From JAIOSF01 sp963677755 (GTDB lineage: Bacteria; Campylobacterota; Campylobacteria; Campylobacterales; Arcobacteraceae), in NCBI GenBank assembly GCA_963677755.1, contig OY782506.1:1054001-1118000 (forward strand): a stretch of DNA of 64,000 bases. Reading direction: 5' to 3'. The notes under the pieces were generated by a model. That model had not been told where the DNA came from. It saw only the letters and a program-made list of their open reading frames with translations, and searched no databases. The translations under genes were made by a program, and so were the position numbers. This document shows positions 34,957-42,994 of the stretch, in pieces (the stretch's first letter is position 1; every line of letters starts with the position of its first letter).

Positions 34957-36048
34957 ATGAAAACCACAACATTATTTCCAAGTCGTTATGTACAAGGTGC
35001 TGATATTCTTAAAAATTTAGGTGAAGAAGTTTCAAGGTTAGCTACTCATGGTTTGCTTATATGTAGCCCATCTGCTTATAAACATCTATTGCCACAGTTT
35101 CAATTAGAGATGGAAAAAAGTATTGATGTATCAATAGAGGAGTTCCAAAGGGAGTGTTCTGATGAGGAGATTGAAAGATTGGTAACTGCAGCTAAAAAAA
35201 CAGATGCAGATGTGATTATTGGTATTGGTGGTGGAAAAACTTTAGATACAGCAAAAGCAGTAGCTCATGACCTTGAAAAACCAGTTGTAGTAGTTCCAAC
35301 TTTAGCCTCTACTGATGCACCTTGTAGTGCATTAGCAGTTATCTATACAAAAGAGGGAAAATTTAAAAGATATTTAATACTAGAAAAAAATCCAGATCTA
35401 GTACTTATAGATACAAAAGTTGTAGCAGAAGCACCATCTAGATTTTTAGTTTCTGGTATGGGTGATGCGATGGCTACATGGTTTGAAGCACAATCTTGTC
35501 AACAAAATTTTGCTGCTAATATGAGTGGCGATGTGGGTTCAATGACAGCATTTGCATTAGCGAATTTTTGTTATGAAACATTATTAAAATATGGGGTTGA
35601 AGCAAAGATAGCTTGTGATGCAAACTCGGTAGTTCCTGCACTTGATCATATTGTTGAAGCAAATACTTTATTAAGTGGACTTGGTTTTGAAAGTGGGGGA
35701 TTAGCTTCTGCACACGCTATTCATAATGGTTTAACTGCATTAGCACCAACACATAAATATTTTCATGGTGAAAAAGTTGCGATTGGAACTTTGGCATCTT
35801 TAATTTTAACAGATAAAAGTAGTGAGATTATTGATCAAGTATTTAGCTTTTGTGAATCAATAGGTTTACCAACTACGTTAGCTGATATTGGGCTTACAGA
35901 TGTGAGTGATGAAGAGTTACTTCAAGCAGCAATACTCACTTGTACCGAAGGAGAAACTATCCATAATGAACCTATGAAAGTAACACCTATAAATGTAGTA
36001 CATGCTTTAAAAACGATGGATTCTATTGGAAAAAGTAGAAAAGCATAA
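34957..36048 (+). CDS. gldA: Glycerol dehydrogenase
   Basis: 363 residues of the iron/zinc-dependent alcohol dehydrogenase family, GldA branch. The NAD site is IGIGGGKTLDTAKA followed by PTLASTDAPCSALAVIYT. The metal ligands are visible: the aspartate in SGMGDAMATWFEA and the histidines in ASAHAIHNGLTAL and YFHGEKVAIG. It oxidises glycerol to dihydroxyacetone with NAD. No glycerol uptake or dihydroxyacetone kinase gene is adjacent, so the physiological substrate could be another small polyol. The start follows AGGAGAAATTATAG. Confidence 0.9.
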   Translation: MKTTTLFPSRYVQGADILKNLGEEVSRLATHGLLICSPSAYKHLLPQFQLEMEKSIDVSIEEFQRECSDEEIERLVTAAKKTDADVIIGIGGGKTLDTAKAVAHDLEKPVVVVPTLASTDAPCSALAVIYTKEGKFKRYLILEKNPDLVLIDTKVVAEAPSRFLVSGMGDAMATWFEAQSCQQNFAANMSGDVGSMTAFALANFCYETLLKYGVEAKIACDANSVVPALDHIVEANTLLSGLGFESGGLASAHAIHNGLTALAPTHKYFHGEKVAIGTLASLILTDKSSEIIDQVFSFCESIGLPTTLADIGLTDVSDEELLQAAILTCTEGETIHNEPMKVTPINVVHALKTMDSIGKSRKA

Positions 36049-36055
36049 TATTTAA

Positions 36056-36077
36056 AAGTGAATCAAAAGATTCACTT
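36056..36077. terminator. Terminator between gldA and the beta-propeller gene
   Basis: AAGTGAATC pairs with GATTCACTT around AAAA between convergent genes. Confidence 0.75.
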
Positions 36078-36078
36078 C

Positions 36079-36918
36079 TTATTTGACTTTATATCCTAAA
36101 ATTCTATTATCAAAGAATGTTGGGATATACAATATTTTAGTTTCCCTATCGTACCAAATATCTGCAGCATTGATTTTATCTGCACTTCCATCTATGATTT
36201 GTTCAGTCTCTGTTTTACTTGAGATAAAAACTCTTCCAGCCCAATCTGAAGTGATATAGCTATTGTCATTAAAAGTTAGAATACCATCTATACCATTTAC
36301 ACCAATATTGTCTTTAAAAGTTGATATTTTTTTGTTTTGTTGATTTACACTAAAGATAGTTCCCTCTTTTGTTCCTATGATAAGTTTATCATCTTTTATC
36401 CATACACCATTTGGTCGTTCACCTAAAAGATTTCCACTATTGAGCCATTTTGTTAGATTTCCATTTTGAAGTTTATAGATAGCTTTGTTTGCTCCAGAGA
36501 AGTCCGATACATAGATAATTCCATCTTTTGTAGCAACTACATCATTTAAAAACTTTGCTTCTTCTATAGGATAATTTTTGATAATATTTCCAGTAGATAA
36601 ATCAACTACTCTTAGAATATCAATATCAGCCACATAGAGTTTATTCTCATATATTGCCATCCCTTTTGGTGCATCAAAACCTTTTGAAAACTCTAAAGTT
36701 TTTACTTCTCCATCAAGGTCCAAAATACTGATAAAACCATTACCATCTTTATTTGTTGGTTTGCCGTTTATATTTGCAACATAGAGTTGGTTGTTTTTAC
36801 TGTCAAGTAAGACACTCTCTGGCACTTTTAGTATAGGTTCTGATTCCCATACTTTTGTCACTTCTACAGCTATTGCAAATGAAATTAGTGTTGTTGCTAA
36901 CAATAGTTTTTTTAACAT
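36079..36918 (-). CDS. Periplasmic beta-propeller protein (SMP-30/NHL-like)
   Basis: 279 residues with a signal peptide ending about residue 17 (SFAIAVE). The mature protein consists of repeated blade motifs such as LYVANINGKPT, LYVADIDILRV, IIYVSDFSGANKAIY and YITSDWAGRVF, typical of SMP-30/gluconolactonase or NHL-type six-bladed propellers. The lactonase metal-binding residues cannot be assigned confidently, so ligand binding rather than catalysis may be its role. It stands alone, divergent from the Dabb-PpnP gene. Confidence 0.72.
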   Translation of the reverse strand: MLKKLLLATTLISFAIAVEVTKVWESEPILKVPESVLLDSKNNQLYVANINGKPTNKDGNGFISILDLDGEVKTLEFSKGFDAPKGMAIYENKLYVADIDILRVVDLSTGNIIKNYPIEEAKFLNDVVATKDGIIYVSDFSGANKAIYKLQNGNLTKWLNSGNLLGERPNGVWIKDDKLIIGTKEGTIFSVNQQNKKISTFKDNIGVNGIDGILTFNDNSYITSDWAGRVFISSKTETEQIIDGSADKINAADIWYDRETKILYIPTFFDNRILGYKVK

Positions 36919-37036
36919 TTTGACCCCTTTTTTTATAAGATAAATAATTTTATCACAAATATTTTAAAGGGAGTTTGATTTTATATATTAAGTGATAACT
37001 TGATATACTCCCAAAAATATTATAGAGGAACATACA

Positions 37037-37645
37037 ATGATAAAACATATAGTTTTTTTTAAATTACCAGAAAACTTTACACAAAAAGATTTTTTTATTG
37101 AAAAATTAAATAATCTAAAAGATGAGATTGACTTTATAAGAGCATTAGAAGTTGGTATAAATTTTGCCGAAAGTGAGAGAGCTTTTGATATATCTTTAAC
37201 AGTTATTCTTGATAATAAAGAAGCTTTAGCAAACTATGCTGTACATGAAAAACACCTACCTGTAGTTGCTTTTCTAAAGGAAAACAACATAGAAACTAAA
37301 GTTGTAGATTATGAAGTTGCAAAAGAACAAGAGGGTGAATTTGGCAATGCTACTATTACAAAAAAAGCAAATCTATACTTTGATGGACAAGTTACTAGTA
37401 GAACAGTTATCGAAGCAGATGGTAGTAGAAAAACATTAGGTATTATGATGCCAGGAAGTTATACATTTGGTACAGACCTTGCTGAACATATGGAGATATT
37501 AGCAGGAAAAGTTGAAGTTGAATTTCCAGATGATGGAAACAAAGAAACTATTGTAGGTGGCGAGTATTTTGAAGTACCAGCAAACTCTAGTTTTGATATC
37601 AAAGTAGTAGAGATTACTGATTATTGTTGTACTTACATCAAATAG
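37037..37645 (+). CDS. Dabb domain fused to PpnP-type nucleoside phosphorylase
   Basis: 202 residues with two domains. Residues 1-95 form a stress-responsive A/B barrel (Dabb): MIKHIVFFKL, RALEVGINF, YAVHEKHLPVVAFL. Residues 103-202 match PpnP/DUF1255: FDGQVTSRTVIEADGSRKTL, GIMMPGSYTFGTD, EILAGKVEVEF and the conserved C-terminal YCCTYIK. PpnP is a small cupin that phosphorolyses many nucleosides and is usually a stand-alone protein of about 95 residues. The fusion is uncommon to my knowledge. It sits four bases upstream of atpZ-like and is in one operon with it. The start follows AGAGGAACATACA. Confidence 0.85.
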   Translation: MIKHIVFFKLPENFTQKDFFIEKLNNLKDEIDFIRALEVGINFAESERAFDISLTVILDNKEALANYAVHEKHLPVVAFLKENNIETKVVDYEVAKEQEGEFGNATITKKANLYFDGQVTSRTVIEADGSRKTLGIMMPGSYTFGTDLAEHMEILAGKVEVEFPDDGNKETIVGGEYFEVPANSSFDIKVVEITDYCCTYIK

Positions 37646-37649
37646 GTTT

Positions 37650-37982
37650 ATGATGGAAGAAAATAAAGAAACTATTGAACAAAAAGAGGTTCCAAAACAT
37701 AGAGATAAGATAGAGGCTTTAGACAATATGTCTTTGGGTATCTCTATTGTTGTAGCTATTGCTTTAGGGGTAGGGATTGGATTACTACTTAAAAGTTGGA
37801 CTGGATATACTTGGACATTGTGGCTAGGTGTAGCATATGGTATTGCAGCAGCTATTTTAAATGTATATAAAGCGTATAAAAAAGCTAAAAAAGGGTTAGA
37901 TGAACTGGCTAATGACCCAAAATATGCTCATCTTAAGAAAAATGGTTATTACGACCAAAAAGATGATGACGACAATTATTAA
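37650..37982 (+). CDS. AtpZ/AtpI family protein
   Basis: 110 residues with a charged N-terminus, two membrane helices (about 27-45 and 50-70, VAIALGVGIGLLLKSWTGYTW), then a basic/acidic tail containing DPKYAHLKKNG. This is the AtpZ/AtpI-like family, whose members aid assembly or ion supply of F-type ATP synthase. No atp genes are near. It is in a tight operon, sharing bases with the next gene. Confidence 0.75.
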   Translation: MMEENKETIEQKEVPKHRDKIEALDNMSLGISIVVAIALGVGIGLLLKSWTGYTWTLWLGVAYGIAAAILNVYKAYKKAKKGLDELANDPKYAHLKKNGYYDQKDDDDNY

Positions 37983-38515
37983 TGAACTTGACTACTCTCA
38001 AAATATTATTAATAGTTGATTTAAGTGTTGTAATTATTTGTGCAGTATTTGGTCAATTTCAATGGCTTTTGAATACTCAATTAGCTTTTGTTAGCTCGCT
38101 TCTTGTGACTATGGGTTCATACTATGGTTATAAAAAAAATGTAGAATCACAGGTAGAAAATCATATCAATGAAGATGACAACTATGATGAACTTGATAAG
38201 ATGGATGATAAATATGATTTATACTCTCCTGAGGTAGCAACTACAAAAGAGAAAGAGGAATATACAAAAGAGGAGATAAAAGAGGCTATGAAACCTATAA
38301 AGCAAAACTATTTTGCAAACTTTAAATCAGGTTTTAGTGGAATGGCATCTTTATATAGACTTTCTGGTTATGTTTTTTTAATAATATGTTTCTTTTTCTT
38401 AAATAATAATGGTTATCTCCATATACTTTCATATATGTTTGGGTTTTTGATAGTTCCCATAGCTTCTTTAGTGTTGACTCTTTATTCTAAAAGTTCTTAT
38501 AATAGCCACTCTTAA
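37982..38515 (+). CDS. Hypothetical membrane protein after atpZ-like
   Basis: 177 residues: two N-terminal helices (about 6-24 and 29-47), a highly acidic cytoplasmic middle (about 50-95) and two C-terminal helices (about 123-165). No named domain is recognised; its position directly after the AtpZ/AtpI protein with one base overlap suggests a paired role. Its 3' end overlaps the convergent Sel1 gene by 29 bases. Confidence 0.65.
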   Translation: MNLTTLKILLIVDLSVVIICAVFGQFQWLLNTQLAFVSSLLVTMGSYYGYKKNVESQVENHINEDDNYDELDKMDDKYDLYSPEVATTKEKEEYTKEEIKEAMKPIKQNYFANFKSGFSGMASLYRLSGYVFLIICFFFLNNNGYLHILSYMFGFLIVPIASLVLTLYSKSSYNSHS

Positions 38516-39155
38516 ATCCTTTATCTTCTGGATATTTGTATAGTCTAAAATCTTTATAAACTTTGACACAAGTTGGGATTTTTTTCTCATATCCCTCTTG
38601 TGCTAGTTTTTTAGCTCTTCCAAAATTTGGAAATACTCCATAACCATTTGCAAACATAACAGCTAGATTACAGCTTGCAGGTTTATAGTTGTGCTCAAAA
38701 TAGGCTTGTTCAAACCATTTGACAGCCATTTTATAATCTTTATCTATTCCTAACCCATATAAAAGAAATATGCCTACTTTATTTTGGGCTTTTTCATACC
38801 CTTGTTGTGCTAATTCTAAAAAAATATTGAAGGCTTTTCTATAACTGTGATTTTTGTAGTTTTTATTTGCATAAATAATTGCTGTATTATATTTTGCTTT
38901 TTTATTTCCATAAGCAGATATTTTCTCAAAATAATAGAGAGACTTATCTAAATCTTGTTTTAAGTATTTTCCATTGTAATAGAGTTTTCCAAGAATAAAA
39001 ATAGCTTCATCATTTCCATTTGCGGCTGATTTTTTGTATAAAGAGAGAGCTTTTTTTATATTCTGTTCTTCTAAAGCTTTATTTGCATCGTCAAAATAAG
39101 CACAATTTGATAGTGTAAGAAAAACTATAATTATTAAAAATACTATTCGTAAAAT
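38487..39155 (-). CDS. Sel1-repeat lipoprotein with a probable ATT start codon
   Basis: The frame encodes 222 residues from ATT at 39155. The N-terminus is a good lipoprotein signal: a basic start, IVFLIIIVFLTLSNC with lipobox LSNC, then Sel1-like helical repeats (AIFILGKLYYNGKYLKQ, AQNKVGIFLLYGLGIDKD, ASCNLAVMFANGYGVFPN). A stop codon TAA lies two codons before the ATT and no ATG, GTG or TTG occurs in frame until 38729, far inside the repeats. AAGGA is placed six bases before the ATT. Either ATT initiates, as in infC, or the start was lost. It may act in protein-protein interaction at the envelope. Confidence 0.75.
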   Translation of the reverse strand: MLRIVFLIIIVFLTLSNCAYFDDANKALEEQNIKKALSLYKKSAANGNDEAIFILGKLYYNGKYLKQDLDKSLYYFEKISAYGNKKAKYNTAIIYANKNYKNHSYRKAFNIFLELAQQGYEKAQNKVGIFLLYGLGIDKDYKMAVKWFEQAYFEHNYKPASCNLAVMFANGYGVFPNFGRAKKLAQEGYEKKIPTCVKVYKDFRLYKYPEDKGFKSGYYKNF

Positions 39156-39501
39156 TACTTATCCTTTTTTTCAATTATTATATATTATTTTACACTAAAT
39201 ATATTAAATTTAAGTTTTTCACATCACTGAATTTTATATACTCTTTAAATCCCTTAGCTAAGGGATTTTTTTGTAATAAAAAAGCTTGTTAATAGTAATT
39301 AACATTTCTTTTAAATAGATTAAGAAAAATTAAAAACCTTTATAAAGCCCTTTGTTAAGGGATTATAACTTTTAATGTGAAAAAAAATTATTAATAAACT
39401 TTTATTATATTTCTTTAAATTTTGATTTAATTTTATAATATTTTAAGCTTATTTGTTTATGTGAATAGCGTGTGAATAACTTTGAAAAAGATGAAAATTC
39501 T
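39156..39501. other. 346-base intergenic region with CCCTT/AAGGG hairpins and DnaA-box-like 9-mers
   Basis: No gene is supported here. A perfect 22-bp palindrome (AAATCCCTTAG/CTAAGGGATTT, 39247-39268) is followed by T-rich sequence on the plus strand. A related hairpin CCCTT-TGTT-AAGGG lies at 39348-39361, and a third weaker copy at 39507-39520 is the end of uvrC. TGTGAATAA (39471-39479), TGTGAATAG (39460-39468), TGTGAAAAA (39376-39384) and TTTTTCACA (39215-39223) resemble DnaA boxes. An untranslated RNA is possible but not shown. Confidence 0.5.
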
Positions 39502-41313
39502 CTAATCCCTTTTGTTAAGGTATTCTTGAATAATTTTGGCATCTTTTAGGTTTAAAACATCTGATAATTGTTCTAAGCTAGAGTTATAAATCTCTTCAAA
39601 AGTTCCAAAATAGTCTAAAAGTTTTTTCACCTTTGCTTCACCAATACCATGAATATTTAAAAGTGAGATTTGTTTGTCTTCTTTTCTTTTTTGTTTTTTG
39701 TGAAATGTTATTGCACTTCTATGAGATTCATCTCTCAAGCGTTGACAAAAGTGCAATCTTTTATCTGATGGTTCAAGTTTAAAAACTTGATCTTTTGTAT
39801 AGATTATATCTTTTGCACTCCCTTTTGCTCTATGAGCCTTCGCATCAACTTTTTCTTTAGCAATTGCAACAATATCCAAATTTACCCCAACACTTTGAGT
39901 AATATCATAGGCAAGATTTAATAAAGCTTGTCCCCCATCTAAAATCCATAGGTCTGGTGGTGGGTTTTCTTGAAATCTTTCTACTCTTCGTGTAAGCATC
40001 TCTTTCATTTGTCCATACTCATCAAAAGCTTCGAGATTGTATAATCTATAATCCTCTTTGCAAAACTTGTCATCATCCCATACAATCATTGCTCCAACCT
40101 TTGCTTGACCCATCATTTGTGAATTGTCATAACATTCAAAGCGTGTTGGTGTTTTGTATAGGTTAAATAGCTCTTGTAGTTGTTTATAGATGATATTATT
40201 TGTATTTGTTTTATCTAGCTTTAAAAGCTCTACACAATTGTTTTTTGCCACAACAGTGAGTTGTTTTTTGATCCCTATTTTGGGCACCGTTATAGAGATA
40301 GTTTTATTGTATCTTGTTCCTATAAAAGACTCTAATTCTTTTGTATCTTCAATTTCATCTGCTATTAATATAGTTGAAGGAACAGTTGGTAACTCTTCGT
40401 TGTAATAGTTTACAATAGCAGTTTTGTATATCTCATCAACAGTTGTAATTTCTGTGATATTTACATAGTTATGAATAGTTGAGATGAGTTTTCCATCTCG
40501 TATAAACATTTTTATTACAACTGCTTTATTTATACCTAGTTCTACAGCGAATAAGTCTAGGTCTTCATTGGATGCGAAGTCTAAAGTTGATTTAATTTGT
40601 GATTTTGAGATAGTTTGTATTCTATCTCTCATCTTCATAGCATCTTCAAAGCGAAACTGTTCACTATAGAGTTCCATTTTTTTTGTAAGGCTATCTATGA
40701 TTTTAGATTTGTTGTTGATATATTCTAAAGCCTCTTCTATAAGCTTTGAGTATTCCTCTTTTGTAATTTTTCCTTCACAAGGAGCAAGGCACTTATGTAT
40801 TTGATAAAACATACAAGCTTTACCACCTTTAATACAAGACTTTTTTTGCACCAATGGAACTATCTCATAAATACTATCAAGTAAATCTCTAGCACCACTA
40901 CTAAAAGGGCCAAAATACTTGATACTTTTTCCTTTTAGAACTTTTCTTGTTATATCAAGTCTTGGAAATTGATCTTTGTAATCTATGTAAATATATGGAA
41001 ATGTTTTGTCGTCTCTTAAAAGTATGTTGTATTTGGGTTTTAGCTGCTTTATAAGAGAGTTTTCAAGTATAAGTGCATCATTCTCGCTATCTACGATAAT
41101 ATAGTGCATATTGTCAACTTCTGTTATCATTTTATAGATACGAGGACCCAATCTATCTGATGGAGCTAATGTTGGAGTGAATTTAAAGTAACTTTTAACT
41201 CTATTTTTAAGAACTTTTGCTTTTCCTATATAGAGAAGTTTTCCATTTTTATCAAAGTATTGATAAATTCCAGGTTGTGCTGGGAGATTTTGAAGTTTTT
41301 GTTCTAAAGTCAA
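39502..41313 (-). CDS. uvrC: UvrABC system protein C
   Basis: 603 residues. The N-terminal GIY-YIG-type nuclease domain includes PGIYQYFDKNGKLLYIGKAK. The UvrB-interacting UVR motif is around KMELYSEQFRFEDAMKMRD, and an RNase H-like endonuclease domain contains ECYDNSQMMGQAKVGAMIV and WILDGGQALLNL. A C-terminal helix-hairpin-helix pair (LNIHGIGEAKVKKLLDYFG) ends the protein. It makes both incisions in nucleotide excision repair. I choose TTG at 41313, after AAGGGTATA; the upstream ATG has no ribosome binding site and adds unconserved residues. Confidence 0.94.
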   Translation of the reverse strand: MTLEQKLQNLPAQPGIYQYFDKNGKLLYIGKAKVLKNRVKSYFKFTPTLAPSDRLGPRIYKMITEVDNMHYIIVDSENDALILENSLIKQLKPKYNILLRDDKTFPYIYIDYKDQFPRLDITRKVLKGKSIKYFGPFSSGARDLLDSIYEIVPLVQKKSCIKGGKACMFYQIHKCLAPCEGKITKEEYSKLIEEALEYINNKSKIIDSLTKKMELYSEQFRFEDAMKMRDRIQTISKSQIKSTLDFASNEDLDLFAVELGINKAVVIKMFIRDGKLISTIHNYVNITEITTVDEIYKTAIVNYYNEELPTVPSTILIADEIEDTKELESFIGTRYNKTISITVPKIGIKKQLTVVAKNNCVELLKLDKTNTNNIIYKQLQELFNLYKTPTRFECYDNSQMMGQAKVGAMIVWDDDKFCKEDYRLYNLEAFDEYGQMKEMLTRRVERFQENPPPDLWILDGGQALLNLAYDITQSVGVNLDIVAIAKEKVDAKAHRAKGSAKDIIYTKDQVFKLEPSDKRLHFCQRLRDESHRSAITFHKKQKRKEDKQISLLNIHGIGEAKVKKLLDYFGTFEEIYNSSLEQLSDVLNLKDAKIIQEYLNKRD

Positions 41314-41372
41314 ATATACCCTTAAAAGTTTTGATTTGGTATTATACATTAATAAAATTAAATAGGTAAAAA

Positions 41373-41948
41373 ATGGATAATTTAAAAATAGAAAACTTTG
41401 AAATTACAAAACTTATAAATCCATCATTTGTAAAACCTGTACGGCTAAACTACAGCATAAATCAAACACCTAAGAGTTGGGAAGCTGTAAAGTCACATGA
41501 TAGTGTTGCAATACTTTTATACCATACAACAAAAGATTCTTTTTTATTGGTAAAACAATTTCGTGCACCTGTATTTATGAATCATGATAAGTATAGATTT
41601 ACTTACGAATTATGTGCAGGTATTGTAGATAAAGATATCTCACTTGTTGAAATAGCACAAGAGGAGATAGAGGAGGAGTGTGGGTATCAAATAGAAATAG
41701 ACACAATAGAAAGAATTAGCTCTTTTTTTACAAATGTTGGAGTAAGTGGCGCTAAGCAGCATCTATTTTTTGCAAAAATTGATGAGAATATGAAAGTGAG
41801 TGAGGGTGGGGGAGTGAATGATGAGTATATAGAAAAAGAGTTTGTTTCAATTTCAGAGTCTAAAACTTTTATTTTTGATGAGACAAAAGCAAAAACTCCT
41901 GGTCTTATGTTTGCTTTTTATTGGTTTTATGAGAAGTTTAAAAGATAA
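41373..41948 (+). CDS. Nudix hydrolase, UDP-sugar/ADP-ribose pyrophosphatase (NUDT14-like)
   Basis: 191 residues. The Nudix region reads CAGIVDKDISLVEIAQEEIEEECGY. Relative to the consensus the first arginine of REUxEE is a glutamine, but the metal-binding EE-x2-E block is kept. VDKDISL and the following SGAKQHLFF and GGGVNDEYIE resemble human NUDT14 (UDP-glucose pyrophosphatase) more than typical bacterial ADP-ribose enzymes. It probably hydrolyses a nucleotide sugar to sugar phosphate and a mononucleotide. It is divergent from uvrC and starts after AATAGGTAAAAA. Confidence 0.8.
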   Translation: MDNLKIENFEITKLINPSFVKPVRLNYSINQTPKSWEAVKSHDSVAILLYHTTKDSFLLVKQFRAPVFMNHDKYRFTYELCAGIVDKDISLVEIAQEEIEEECGYQIEIDTIERISSFFTNVGVSGAKQHLFFAKIDENMKVSEGGGVNDEYIEKEFVSISESKTFIFDETKAKTPGLMFAFYWFYEKFKR

Positions 41949-41951
41949 TAA

Positions 41952-42743
41952 CTACTCATAAACCTCTTCCACAAAGTATCTGTTGTGCTTTTCATTGATT
42001 TTGAGTTTTGTGTCAAAAATAGTTGAAAGATTTTCGCTTGTAAGAATCTCCTCTTTGATACCGTTTTTATAAATACTGTTATTGTGTATTAAAGCTATAT
42101 TTGTAATATCTTCAAAAATCTCTTCAAGATGGTGTGTCACTAAGATAATAGAACTTTCTTTTGCTAGTTTTTGTAGCATCTTCAAAAAATTGATTTGTGC
42201 TTTTATATCAAGTCCAACAGTTGGTTCATCTAGTATAAATGCTTGTGGTTTATGGATAAGTGCCCGAGCAATGATACATTTTCTTAACTCCCCTGTGGAC
42301 ATTGTAGCTACTTTTTTATTTTTGAGATGTGTTATCTCTAAAAATTCTAAAGTCTCATCAACTCTTTTGTGTTGTTCTTTAGTAAAATCTTGATGTTTAA
42401 AGATACTAAAACTACTGTAGAATCCACTTTGTACCACTTCATAACCTGTTAAAAAAGAGACTTTATCATGAAAAAAATAGTGTAAATCATTGCTTATTAC
42501 CCCGAGTTTTTTTCTTAGTTCAAAGAGTGAATAGTGTGACATTCCAAATAGCTCTTTTGTAGAATTTTTGTCAAATCGTGGATGAATTTCTGATTGGATA
42601 AGTTTCATTAAAGTAGATTTTCCAGAACCATTAGCCCCAAGTATTGCCCAGTGTTCACCTTGTTTGATAGTTAGATTTAGATTTTGTAAGATGATTTTCT
42701 CATCATAGCCTATATTGATATTTTTAAAATTTATTATATCCAT
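41952..42743 (-). CDS. ABC transporter ATP-binding protein, ModF-like
   Basis: 263 residues with a complete nucleotide-binding domain: Walker A GANGSGKSTLMKL, signature STGELRKCIIARAL, Walker B FILDEPTVGLD and the switch histidine in ILVTHHLEEI. The motif arrangement and the EIHPRFDKNSTKELFGMSHYSL segment resemble single ATPases annotated as molybdenum/ModF-like. No permease or binding protein is encoded nearby, so the partner is unknown. It is third in a coupled trio with GIY-YIG and DinB-like genes (TAATG junctions). Confidence 0.85.
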   Translation of the reverse strand: MDIINFKNINIGYDEKIILQNLNLTIKQGEHWAILGANGSGKSTLMKLIQSEIHPRFDKNSTKELFGMSHYSLFELRKKLGVISNDLHYFFHDKVSFLTGYEVVQSGFYSSFSIFKHQDFTKEQHKRVDETLEFLEITHLKNKKVATMSTGELRKCIIARALIHKPQAFILDEPTVGLDIKAQINFLKMLQKLAKESSIILVTHHLEEIFEDITNIALIHNNSIYKNGIKEEILTSENLSTIFDTKLKINEKHNRYFVEEVYE

Positions 42744-42994
42744 TAGCTACCCTTTTTGATAAGTTGGATTTTTTGTAATCGTGTAAGTTTTTTGATAGCA
42801 TATTCCCTTTTTGAAGCAGTACTTCTATTAAGTGATGGTTCTTGATATAGTAACTTTACGGGGCGGCGTGTTTTTGTGTATTTTGCACCTTTGTCACTAT
42901 TATTATGCTCCTCTAGTCGTTTTGTGACATCTGTAGTAATTCCTGTATATAAACTACCATCACTACACTCAAGAATATAGATAAAATAGGACAT
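42743..42994 (-). CDS. GIY-YIG nuclease domain protein (UPF0213)
   Basis: 83 residues, a minimal stand-alone GIY-YIG domain: FIYILECSDGSLYTGITTDV, HNNSDKGAKYTKTRRPVKL and the conserved glutamate in SKREYAIKKL. These YhbQ-like proteins are predicted endonucleases with poorly known targets, possibly in DNA damage response. Its start and stop codons each overlap neighbours by TAATG. Confidence 0.88.
   Translation of the reverse strand: MSYFIYILECSDGSLYTGITTDVTKRLEEHNNSDKGAKYTKTRRPVKLLYQEPSLNRSTASKREYAIKKLTRLQKIQLIKKGS

Noticed and set aside
39247..39272. Plus-strand terminator of a gene
   Set aside because: No plus-strand gene ends nearby; the nearest (37982-38515) ends more than 700 bases earlier, beyond the opposing Sel1 gene.
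39156..39501. Chromosomal replication origin
   Set aside because: DnaA-box-like 9-mers are present but dnaA, dnaN and other origin genes are not here, and AT-rich spacers give such matches by chance.
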